From NCBI GenBank assembly GCA_028386065.3, contig JAKUCV010002515.1:7549-71548 (forward strand): a stretch of 64,000 bases of DNA, written 5' to 3'. The stretch is from Turnera subulata. Lineage: Eukaryota > Streptophyta > Magnoliopsida > Malpighiales > Passifloraceae. The position numbers and the translations under genes are program-made. Each line of letters starts with the position of its first letter. The first letter of the stretch is position 1. This document shows, in pieces, positions 20,829 through 31,258 of the stretch. The notes under the pieces were generated by a model that was not told the origin of the DNA, searched no databases, and saw only the letters and a program-made list of their open reading frames with translations.

Positions 20829-23800
20829 TCAATTTCTTCCTCCACCACCTCTACCAGCTCCCCTCCCTCTTTGTCCCATTCTTCCCCTTCCTCTGCTTCT
20901 GCCTCTGACGCCACCTCTACCTCGTATTCCCATGCCTCCATTGCGAGCAAGTACTAGAACATCAGATTCATCTGCATGACCCAGAAACAGAACCATCTGC
21001 AACAACAACAATTAGATACCATGGAGTATTTGCGGCAACAATCACTGAAGCATAACATCAAACTCAACTTTGAATTGAAGAACATGAACAAACAACTACC
21101 TCCTTCACTAGTAACCCTGGCAGTCGAAGCATTTGTATTATTCATTATGTCATCCACACTTTGGATCTGTCTTCTAGGATTTCTAGGCACATATATGATA
21201 TGTTGGTACCTTGTTCCAGGCTGTAGGCAGAATGCATTTGCAACAAGTTAATGAATATGGCAATTCACTACAAGCATTGAAGCAATTTACAACACAGCAG
21301 GAAGGCAAATCTGTTGACTACAGACATACATTTTCAACCATCAAGCCGGATTCAGTAACTAATACTCCTCTCCCCTCTTGGTGGAAGTTTAACCTTCTGT
21401 TATTGATTCTATTCCCCCAGTTTCTGTTATTAGGCCTTTGGGGTTGTTGGCCACTATTTTGCACTACATTCAGTTTTGATGTATTTTGGACCTACATTGG
21501 GCATTGACTTAGTGGAGACAACCATCTATCTATTATATATATATATATATAGCACAGACATGGTTCAAGAGTGATTAAAGTAGTGACATATGGCAATTTA
21601 AAAAGATATAAAAAGGACATGTGGCTCAATATTAGTTAGATGTTTGATTTTTTCTAGGCTTCTATAATTTTTTTATTCAAATTATCACTTCAAAATAATC
21701 TCTTTAAAATTATTTCTCTTTTTAAAAATAGTGATATTGATGTTCCCTTTTTTAATTCAAATTATCTTTTTTTAATATAGTAATAAGATTTATTAGTTTT
21801 ACTGAATGCATGCAGTCTCTCCCTTACTAATATAGTTTTCTCCAAATCAAACTCTTAAAATAATTTACCTTTGAATTGTATGTTTTCATATAAGTGAGTA
21901 TTATTGTTATATTTTCATAATCACTTTCTTTTCTATCCTATGTTTTTTTTAACTAATTAGTTTTTTATCTATGGAGAAAAAACTATTTAATCTTTCTTAA
22001 TTGGATGAAATTATTGTTTTTTTTTTTTGAGAATGGTATTGTACTAGTACAACTATGACAATCACTTCTGAATACACATACTCTCCATGATATCTCATTT
22101 TCAAATTGAGCCAATGAAAAGGCATTGTAAGTAACTTACTGTGTCTCTTCTTGAACCCATTGTTGCTTGGGCAGTCAGTGTAGGTGCAACAGTCAGAGGT
22201 GCTCCTCCAACAGTTTCAGTTGATTGCTTAAAAACAACAAGTTAATGATGTTAAAAAAAATTGAAATACAAACAAATTGAACTAGGTAATTGTGTATGAA
22301 TGTCATGCAACTTACTATTCTCAGTCTAGAACTCCTTCTAATTGGAGAGTTTGCTGCAAGTGTAGCCACATGTGCATTGCACCCCTTTGTTGTCCAACAA
22401 TGTCTCTTGATTCCTTCAAAATAAGGATGTACAATTATAACACTGCTGGTGAATGCTCTCATCATTAACAACTAATTAAAATGGTACAAAAGGGATTGAA
22501 TGCAACTTACTCTACTCAGCCTGGAACTCCGTCTAATTGGAGAGTTTGCTGCAGGAGGTGTAGCCACATGTTCAGTTGCAGGTGTTTTTTGAGCAACATG
22601 TGCACCTGTTTCGCCCACACCTGTTGTTGCAGGTGTTTGTTCAGCCACAAATGCACTTGATGTTGTTTGAACATTAGAACATCCCTGGTAACTGGCATTG
22701 GTGGTTGAAGCATTCCTTGTATTGGTACAGGCCTGCAAGATGCGAACTTCCTATCAGGTTAGTGTGCATTGATTTCGTGTAACAAAAATTTGCAGATATG
22801 GTATACCTTCTTCTGTCTTCCATTCACTTCAGTAGGTGTTGTTCTTTGTTCAGACACCTTTAAACAGAAATCAATTCCATTGCATGAGCAACATGAAATT
22901 TTTCTCAAAAAAAAATAACAACCACAAACTAGTAGCAACGGTTACCTTCCTTTACCTTGAAAGTCTTGTTGTTTTGACATGTGGCAAGGGAAGAACATTG
23001 GTCTCTGGTAATGATGCGTTCATTGCTTCAAAGTCTTGTTGTCTTGCATTGCTACATTCAGGTACATCCACTGCAGCCCCACTTAGCCCCTGGGCCTAAA
23101 AATGGTAATGCAGCAATATAAATAACATAATGATTGCGTCATTGTAGTAGTGGTTAATAAGAGAAGTAAAAATGCAAAGAATACACCATTATACCTTCTT
23201 TCTTTTTCCGACAAGTGGCAATATTGTGCCCAAATTTGAAGCATAATTGGCATTGCATCACACGGGAAATGGAAGTCCTCCCTTGAAATTAGAGATAAGC
23301 AAATGGAAAGTGATGAACAAGCTATGAGTTAAAGGAGCTATGAATAGTTTACTGACCTGTGAGTTACAATAGCCTTTTTCTCCAACTTCCAAACGCCTTT
23401 TAAATGATGGCCTCCCTCTCTTTGTGTCAGCTTCAGGAGGATTAACTTTAGGCAAGCCTGAATCATCCCAGAACATTACCCCAGGCACTGGATTTATGGC
23501 ATGCTTGTAGGAATGAATGTAGCTGTCCTTCTGATACCAACTAGCAATATACTTCTCAACCTTCAAAATGAGGAACCTTCACTGCAGGATTGAAGTAGAT
23601 ACCTTCTCTCTGCCGCCTACGGCCAATGTCACCATCCCTATCAGAGAGGAAACTTCCCTCATTCTCAAAAAATTCGTGTTGTTCCTCCACCCATTTACCC
23701 TTCCTAAGCCGTGTCAATTCAGCATCAGCCTCATCTATTTGATTCACTTCATTCGCATCACCATCATCAGCCTCATTTCTGTAGTTCACCTCATCTACGT

Positions 23801-25031
23801 CAGCATCTTCATTTGCCTCATTAACTTCATTTCCATCAGCATCTAAATTATATGTTCCCTCACCTACAAGGATGGGTTATCAATTAATACTCTTCATACT
23901 TAATTGCATACTTAATTAGAAACAAAGATAATGTTTTTGGTCAACTAAACAACCTAAAGAACAACAACAAACTAAATGCATACAACCTAAAAGAGAAAGT
24001 AGACACCAAAGTTGTTACTTGACAAATTTAATGCTCCACATTAACTATACCAAACTGAAACTGACATTAACTTTCAATTTCTACAATGTACTTAGTAAAG
24101 GTCAGCAAATTTAGTACCTTCATAACCGTAGCCTTCATGATCACCACCTTCATCTACATTATCTTCTTCTTGCTCGCCACCACCTCCATCACCTTCATCA
24201 TCAACTTTGTCTCCTTGGCCTATAGCTCGCTTCCTGGACCTCCTCTGCCTCTCTTCACTTCTCTTCCTTTCCAATGTTTCTCTCAGTTGTGCCCTGAACT
24301 ATTGCAGTTCCTCATCGTCTGTCTGTATCCGACTCCAAAGCGTCTTCCTCAGCTTCAATGTTCACATTATGCATATGCCCTTCATCAGCCGCATCTTCAA
24401 GTGCTCGTTGGTCTTGTTGTTGTGCTTGTTCTTCAACTATGGGTGCTTCTCTTCCAGCTGTGTCTTGACCTTGCTGGTTTTGGTTATGAAGGTCTAGGAC
24501 TTCTTCCCTTACTGGACAACTACTTTGACCCACATCACAAGGAGCATTGATATCACCTTCTCTAACCCTACCAGACTCGTAACTATCACCACTTAAACTC
24601 ACCCTCTCACACCCATTAATGACTTCAACTCCCTCCCCTTCACAGACATCCCCATTAATGCCTTCAGCTCCTTCTCTTTCACTGACACCCCCACTAATGC
24701 CTACACCTCCCACATATATATCTGCTCTATTGTACTTGGCCAGAAGGTCGAAGAGTGGGCCCAAGTCCTTGTCAGAGGTCACAAGTACAAGTTCCTCGTC
24801 TAGCAAATAATTCCTACGCCTACCCTTAGTTTTCTTAGGCAAATGGTAGTAAATTTTACTCATGTTCTTGTAACCTAGCTCCCCAGCCATTATAATAAAC
24901 GACTGCTCGAAAATTGCATCCCTATCTGCCCTTTTCAACCATGGCCAAATTGAATATCTAAGCTTGGGGTCCCTAACAAATTCCCCACCAATATAAAACT
25001 GAAATCGTGCACGCTAGTCACGGTCATCCAT
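20829..25031 (-). pseudogene. MULE transposase gene, catalytic core deleted
   Basis: A minus-strand start at 25031 (MDDRD) is followed by an in-frame TAG at 25016-25014. Beyond it lies a PB1-like region (FYIGGEFVRDPKLRY, then LLDEELVLVTSDKDLGPLFD) typical of the N-terminus of plant MULE transposases. Acidic linkers continue to about 23600. At about 23566 the frame shifts and jumps to the C-terminal block (VEKYIASWYQKDSYIHSYKH, INPVPG, then a KRGRPSFKRR motif). A knuckle CQLCFKFGHNIATC follows at about 23210-23250. The tail has SPIRRSSRL repeats (22350 and 22540) and an RG-rich end (RGRGGVRGRSRGRGR, stop at 20829). The MULE core (DDE) and SWIM finger that should precede VEKY are missing. Several introns are likely but I did not fix their limits. 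Confidence 0.75.
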
Positions 25032-26224
25032 AGTAGCAAGCCCTACATGTTCCGCAAAGTGCAAACCAATTTTATAAAGGCAATACATCATAAATTTAAT
25101 CAATCTATGCAGCAGTACCCGACATCAAGCATGTGAACCACAACAAACAGACTCTTTAAAAATTATAGCAACAACGAAATAGCTCCAGGTCAATGAAGAT
25201 TTTCCACTATGACATTATTAAATAAGTAATTTCCAGATACTAACAATGCTGTGCACAGTGTGCAAAACAACATGAACCATGCATCAACACCAGTCAAAAA
25301 GAAATAAATAAAGTTTAAACTTTACCTCGATAGTGATGACTCAGCACAGCAGACAGAGATTCCTCTCCTTCCCTTCAAATCTCTATCCTTTCTCGTCTGC
25401 TTTCACACCTCAAAAAAAGATTCCTAAAGCTGGAAACACAGGACCCTACTCACTACTTTTGTTTCCTTTCTCTTCTCTCACAGACCCACTTTTTCCTTTC
25501 TCTCACAAATGCACTGAACACGGAGAGCGCTACACGCAGCAACCCACAGTGACGGACGGGACTACATGTGACAGATGCTTCAACTTCAGCCCAGAGACTT
25601 TTTTCTTCAGACGATTCTTCTCTCCCTTCGATTCTTCTCTCCCCAACACTTAGAAGAAAAGAAAAGAAATTAAATTAAATTGAAGTTGTGAACGTTACAG
25701 GCTAATCCATAACTCAGGCATCAAAATGACACCATAATCCCTGTTCCATGTGGCGGCAATTCTCCCGCCTAAACGCAGCACACCTGCAAGTGGCCGACAG
25801 CCCACGTGCCTGGGCTCGTACCGCACTAACGCGCCTAGAATGTTCGAGTCTTTTCTTTTTTCAACTTCAACGGGCGGGAAGCGAAACAAGCCGAGGGAGT
25901 GCCGTATAAGCGAAACGACACAGATATTGGGCCATAGCTTCTGTGTTTTGCCCAAGCGATGTCGTCTCGATTGGGCGGCAAAACCCACGGTTGTAAGCGT
26001 GCGCCTCGATTGTGGCCGACAGCCCATGTGCACTGGCCCCACACGCACTAACTCCCCCAATCAATAAATTTTTTTTTTCTCTTCCTCCATTTCCAAGAAA
26101 ACCTCGATTTTCTGGAAAATAAGGAGGGGGAATTAAAACATTTTCCACCTAGACGCCGGGCCCCGTCCCTCAAGACACGTGGCGGGCTGTGATTGGACAA
26201 CCGGCAATTGGAGGGATTTTGGAC

Positions 26225-26334
26225 GACATTGCTCTATTTCCAACAGGTTCAGGGATATAATGTTTGAAATAAAAAGAAGAGGGACACAAACATTGAAATC
26301 GGAAAAGTGAAAGGACACACTGCGTCTTTTAACC
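26225..26334 (-). repeat. MULE right terminal inverted repeat
   Basis: This is the inverted partner of 13078-13187. Its outer end is CTTTTAACC, followed by the duplicated TATTTGATTG. Confidence 0.9.
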
Positions 26335-26344
26335 TATTTGATTG

Positions 26345-26915
26345 TGTCAACAATTTTAATTTTTAAACTTTTTCTTAATTTTACAAATTGCTTATATAAA
26401 TAATTTGTTGTATTGTTTTATCAGAAATGATATTTTCAAAATATTAATATTAACTATATATTTATTCTCTTTCTTCCTTTTCCATTATATGACTAAACAT
26501 TAATCACTAATTTTAGAAAGGCATTGTGTAGGAATAAAGAATTTGTAGACTTTTTTGTATATATAATTTCACCATTTATGTAGGTTCTATACTGATCTAA
26601 AAATATTTTTCATAAATTGTTTTGGTTTATTTAATTTTAATACCAACTTAATTATAATGTTACATTTTATGAACGATTATGCCAGTAACTTTTTTTCCAA
26701 AATTTTAAAAAGCACAAAAAAAAAGTAGGACACAATTGTTCAAGTTAACACAAGCCAACAGTCAATAACCGTCTTCCCCACCAAGAAAAGGCCATAGAAA
26801 TGCAAGGTAGAATAGGCACAATAGATGCTTTCTCTTCCGCCCCTCGTTGAATATGGGTTGATTTGATTTTCTCTCATCAACTAATTAAACCTCACGTTTC
26901 AGGTGCTGGCAGAAA
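26345..26915. other. AT-rich intergenic DNA and 5' flank of EF-hand gene
   Basis: No ORF or repeat is recognised to about 26700. From about 26760 the DNA leads into the EF-hand gene. AGGTGCTGGCAG just before the ATG at 26916 may contain a 5'-UTR splice acceptor (TTTCAG at about 26897-26902). Confidence 0.4.
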
Positions 26916-28823
26916 ATGGCAAGGGTGGTGATTTATCCCCTTTTGGCCTGCGCCTTCATCACTTTCATGATTATTTCTCCCTACATGAAACAACAACGTC
27001 ACCACGACGGTCGTCATGGCCTTAGTCGCCGGCTGGGTCACAACTTTACGGTTCCAAATTTCGATCCTTTGCTCGTAAACATGCAAAGATTGGCCGCCGA
27101 GAAAGGGCTGGTGGACGACGGGGATGAACCCATCAGTTTGGACAAGACCTATGAACCCGCCGCGGTGGAGGGTGCAAATGAATATTTTACTGATGAGGGG
27201 AAGTTAAATGTTACGTTGAGGTTCTTTGTTTTGTTCCCATTGTTAGATAATAGGCCTAAAGATGGAAAAGTCAGCTTGGAAGAGCTGGAGGCATGGAACA
27301 TAGAACAGGCTATTGATCGCTTAAATTATAGGACAATAAAAGCAATGGAGTTGCGGGATAAGGATGGAGATGGGGAGATAAGTTTTAGCGAGTATCTGCC
27401 TCAATTTTCCGCCCAAGATATAGGTAATATTTTTGATGACTTTGCGTATTGTTCTTGGCCCTTTTTCTTTTTTTTTTTTTTGTGTCAGTTTGGCATGCAT
27501 TGTTTTTTCCTTTGTTGGCACCCAAAAGCGCATAGTATGTGATAATTTTTTTGGATGGCTATTGATTAATAGAAGGAACTAATTTGTGATTATAGAACGA
27601 AATGAGATGGGGAATGGTGAAGCTGGATGGTGGATGGAGCGATTCAGGAATGCTGACAGTGATAGAAATGGCACCCTCAACTTGAAGGAATTCACAGAGT
27701 AAATGATTCCTTTTTTCAATTTCAACTTTCTTTTATTTTTTAGGTAGAGTTGAAGGGTCAGGGAAATGAATGTACAATCAATGCACATTAACGCCCTTAA
27801 TAGCGAGATTTGCCTAAGATAATAATCCAGGCAATGGTACCGAGGGATTGATTAGTTACTGTAATTAGTTGTTAATCATATAACATAAACAGCTGCTGCA
27901 GAAAACTTGATGAATTGAAATCAATGCTTTATGCAGCTTTTTGTACCCTGAAGACAGCAGCAATGAAGAAATCAAAAAGTGGAATTTGAGAGAAAAAATA
28001 AAGTAAGTTAGTCTTGATTATTTCCATATTTCTACATACATCTCCACGAAAATAGTTATGTCTATTACAAGGATCTGCTGCTTAATTAATGTAGTATGTA
28101 TGGTCCAAAGCTTTAAGGTCTGCAATTTGATTATAACGTGAAAATATGTGTAGGGAAATTGATGAGGATGATGACGGGAAACTCAATTATGAGGAGTTCT
28201 CCCAAAAGGCTTACCTTGGTTACAGGAGTTATACAGAATATTATGATGAGGCAGATGTTCACAGTGCCGAAAAGATGTTTCAAGTGCTTGATCTCAACAA
28301 GGACGGGTATTCTAATTTAACTGATGTTTGGCTTATATGTATCTTTCTGTATTCTAGCTAGTAACTAGTTTTTTCTTTTTTTGTGTTATCCAGCTTCTTG
28401 GAAGTGGACGAACTGATACCAATTCATCCTTACCTTAAACCAGGAGAGATATCTTTCGCTAAATACTTCTCAAGTTATCAGATCTCCAGGGTCAGTTAGC
28501 TCCCAAATTCTTGGATTAGTAAACCTAATTTGCTGGTTTGAGAGGAAACCATGTGGTATACATTGTCTTAATAACATTAAAAAAGAAAAAAACACTTGAA
28601 AGAAGCAATTACATGTACCTGCATAACCCTTGCACTGACATTTATATATCCCATGCCATGAGTTTGTTTGTCTGCATAATCCTTTGTTTTCCTGCAGGCG
28701 GATGACAATAAAGATGGGAGTTTAACTATAGATGAGATGCTCAATCACGAACTCGTATTTTACTCCTCATTATACGGTCAGGATGAAACAGATGATGATG
28801 ATGAGTTCCACGAAGAACTCTAA
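26916..28823 (+). CDS. Six-EF-hand ER calcium-binding protein (CREC/reticulocalbin-like)
   Basis: Exons are 26916-27423, 27596-27698, 27937-28002, 28154-28306, 28394-28490 and 28698-28823, giving 350 residues with all junctions in frame. The N-terminus is a hydrophobic signal-anchor (VVIYPLLACAFITFMII). Six EF loops follow at about residues 110 (DNRPKDGKVSLEE), 147 (DKDGDGEISFSE), 190 (DSDRNGTLNLKE), 229 (DEDDDGKLNYEE), 272 (DLNKDGFLEVDE) and 311 (DDNKDGSLTIDE). The protein ends HEEL, a variant of the HDEL/KDEL ER-retrieval signal. Six EF hands plus an ER tail define the CREC family (reticulocalbin/calumenin), low-affinity calcium binders of the secretory pathway. From memory the closest Arabidopsis protein is At4g27790. 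Loop 1 is the least canonical. The longest open frame runs into intron 1 and must be trimmed at GGTAAT. Confidence 0.9.
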
Positions 28824-29518
28824 ATGTGATCCCTTCTTGTTTTGTCAGTTGATGCCCATGTATGCCTTTCTTTATTGAAAAAAAAAAAAAAAAGAGAACA
28901 AATTAGGCAGAGTAAATGGGAATTTGTAGGGGAAGATCTGCATTCTTATTTTCATTTCTCATCATCCTCCAAAATATTCAAAGTCATTTTGCTTAGTTAA
29001 CATGGACGATCCTCTCTGTACAAATTATTTGATTCTTTATCAACTTGGTACCAAAAGTAGTCTCTGCCCCTGCAGCTTCCATTGAGCAATTACTTATTAC
29101 TCATGTTCTTTTACTTTTGAATCTTAATTATTACTCATGTTGGCAGAGGAAGAAACTATATCGATGGATTGTTATCTCTCATAAATCTTATTGGCCATCC
29201 TACACCTGGAAGTTTGGCGATTAATTTGACATTGGACAAAACTACAATTATTTCCTAGAGTGTTGAATTTACGTTTGTTTAGAATACTATTGTCTCCGTA
29301 GATAATAAAAAGAAGTCCCACTTCTATAAAACTGGACAATGACAACCTTGGGAGTTGGGACGAACAAATAACAAACCCATGATATTATAACGCAAGAATT
29401 GAAAAAACCTATTGAATATCCTTTTTGTTAGCATACCTGGCTTGCTTGAGTCACTTTTTATATGTAAACTTTATTTACTCCGATCAGCAGAAAAAAGAAA
29501 AAAAAAAGTGGAAAAAAC
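28824..29518. other. 3' flank of EF-hand gene, no gene seen
   Basis: This stretch holds the 3' UTR, including an A-run at 28879-28894, and AT-rich spacer. No coding frame or repeat is supported. Confidence 0.5.
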
Positions 29519-29530
29519 CTACTCATCGCT

Positions 29531-29750
29531 TTTCTTTGCTTTTTTTTTGGTTTCCTACTGGTATCCCAGGCCAGTCTATTTTTAAGAACATCAAAGGCAC
29601 CAAATTAAATCCAGCTCGATTCGGGTGGCGCACCTAGATAATAGTGGGTGAGTCTCCCAAATGAGGTTTTCTGCATACACGAGGACTCGAACCTGAGACC
29701 TCGCTTAAGCAGAACAAGTCGCTTACCACTTAGAACCAACCTCAATTGTT
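29531..29750 (-). mobile_element. tRNA-derived SINE with target duplication
   Basis: On the minus strand the element opens with a Pol III box A (TGGTTCTAAGTGG) and an exact box B (GGTTCGAGTCC), continues with an unrelated body, and ends in an A-rich tail (T-run 29531-29548 on the plus strand). The 12-bp direct repeat CTACTCATCGCT flanks it (29519-29530 and 29751-29762). Length and layout fit a plant SINE. It is not a functional tRNA gene because no cloverleaf closes. Confidence 0.88.
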
Positions 29751-29762
29751 CTACTCATCGCT

Positions 29763-30560
29763 ACCATAGCAAATCCGGACTGTCTAATTGTACACTGGAG
29801 TAATTTATTACATGGGTTCCGTAGTTATATGTATAATGAACTTTATTTTCACATTATAAGTGTACCACGTAAGTTTATTAAATTGTTGTATTTATCCCAT
29901 TTCTAAATTGTAGGCTTCAAATTTGGAAAATAAATAAATGTTAAGGAGAAAGAAAGAGAATTCTTAAGGATATTTTGTTTAAATAAGATCCATATTCACA
30001 ACTAATAATAGTTGTCGGTATGTCACTACACTACAAAATAGTGTTGGCGTGCAAAATCATCCCTAATCGCCAAAGTCCCCTATGATGACTAAAAACCTAA
30101 TTTTAATGTGCTTGCGCTCAATGCATCTAATCAAATTTGGAACTAAACAAAAAAATTTAAACCACATATTATGGAACGAAGGGAGTATCTATGCATACAT
30201 GTGGTGTATGCCATGTACCTGACTGATTTATTTCCTCATCAACCATCCATCCATATCCATCAAATAGATTTACTTCTTAGTCAAGTACTCCAATTTTTTT
30301 CTTGGCCGTCAACATTTGTAGAGTAGATTAACTACTTGGAGAAGAAGAGAAGAAAATTAAGTTAAGTCCAGTCCATCAATCAAAAACCTGGCCCATAATA
30401 ATATACAATCACAAAGCAAAGCAAAAACGAGGTGGGGGACCCACGAACTCATCTGGTGTGACGTGTCGTGCCCAATAATTCCCCACCCGAAATATTAATT
30501 TAAGCTTAAAAGCGATTTTTATGTTTTTTTTGGTTAAAATAAAATTGATTATAACACCTG
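29763..30560. other. Intergenic DNA and promoter region of importin gene
   Basis: No gene is seen. CACTACAAAATAGTG at about 30027 resembles a CACTA-type terminus, but no partner was found. The importin-side promoter follows. Confidence 0.4.
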
Positions 30561-30648
30561 TCTTTCAATTCAAGTCCAGCTTCACATCCGCGTTTTCTTC
30601 CTCTCCTCTCTCTGTTTCTCTTTCTCTCTCTCCTCTAACTCCCTCCCT

Positions 30649-30655
30649 AGGGTTT
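30649..30655 (-). promoter_or_regulatory. Telo-box in importin beta 5' UTR
   Basis: AGGGTTT (AAACCCT on the minus strand) follows a CT-rich leader (30595-30650). Telo-boxes of this kind are common in promoters and 5' UTRs of plant genes expressed in dividing cells. Confidence 0.5.
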
Positions 30656-30698
30656 CAAAGCGCCGTTTCTCTCTATTCCCCAAAAAACACACCCCCAA

Positions 30699-31251
30699 GT
30701 GAGTATTATTATTATCTCTTCCGCCTAAACAATTCTTCTTTGATTGATTGGTTTCTATTACTTCGTGTTTTTTTTTTTTTGCTCACTCAATTGCTTTAAA
30801 GCTTACTGGATCTCGAATTTGACTGATCGGTTTCTTATTGGTATGGATTTCTAATTGCGATTTCCTGATTTGATCTGTTATTGGTAGCTTAGTGGTTTGT
30901 TTGTTGGTATTGGGTTTTGATCTGGGTTTTTTACTTTATTCTGTTAAATCCGATTCGATCTGTGTTTTCTGCCTTATGTGTTGTCAATTTGGGCTTTAAG
31001 TGGAACAACTAGAGATTCGTTTTTTCTTAATGCCGGTTTTTGCTGTTTCATTGGTTGATTTGTGTTTGGTTAGTGAATGGCTGGTCAAAACTTGCTGCTT
31101 TATTGCCTTTTCATACGTTAGAGTGAAGTGACTGGCCTCTTTCGCATTTAATGATTTCGTTCCATTGAATCCGTTATCTAACTTGGCTGTTGAATCGATG
31201 GGGGGTAAAGTATCTTCAACTGTCTGACTGTTGAAACTTTGATTCTTTCAG
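30699..31251 (+). other. Probable 5'-UTR intron of importin beta gene
   Basis: A donor AA|GTGAGT at 30699 and a T-rich tract ending TTTCAG at 31251 lie just upstream of the ATG at 31259. Long T-rich leader introns of about 550 bp are common in plant housekeeping genes. Placement is by splice sites only. Confidence 0.65.
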
Positions 31252-31258
31252 GTAGAAT

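Larger units (their letters stand above)
13078..26334. mobile_element. Mutator-like element (MULE), non-autonomous
   Basis: The element is bounded by 110-bp terminal inverted repeats and the 10-bp direct duplication TATTTGATTG (13068-13077 and 26335-26344). This is the structure of a plant MULE. It spans 13.3 kb, of which 6.4 kb is a nested gypsy element. The left side carries a plus-strand GRF-zinc-finger gene. The right side carries a minus-strand transposase gene with a PB1-like N-terminus but no catalytic core. The two genes converge, as in two-gene Mutator elements. The (TA)n run near 21533 and AT-rich DNA at 21510-22100 lie between them. Confidence 0.9.

Noticed and set aside
25333..26148. 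ORFs at the right end of the MULE
   Set aside because: They lie in the promoter-side region between the transposase start and the TIR, on both strands, without domains.
29640..29745. tRNA-like sequence with box A and box B
   Set aside because: No acceptor or anticodon stem closes, and it is the head of a SINE with poly(A) and a target duplication.
30020..30060. CACTACAAAATAGTG as a CACTA transposon end
   Set aside because: No inverted partner or 3-bp duplication was found nearby.
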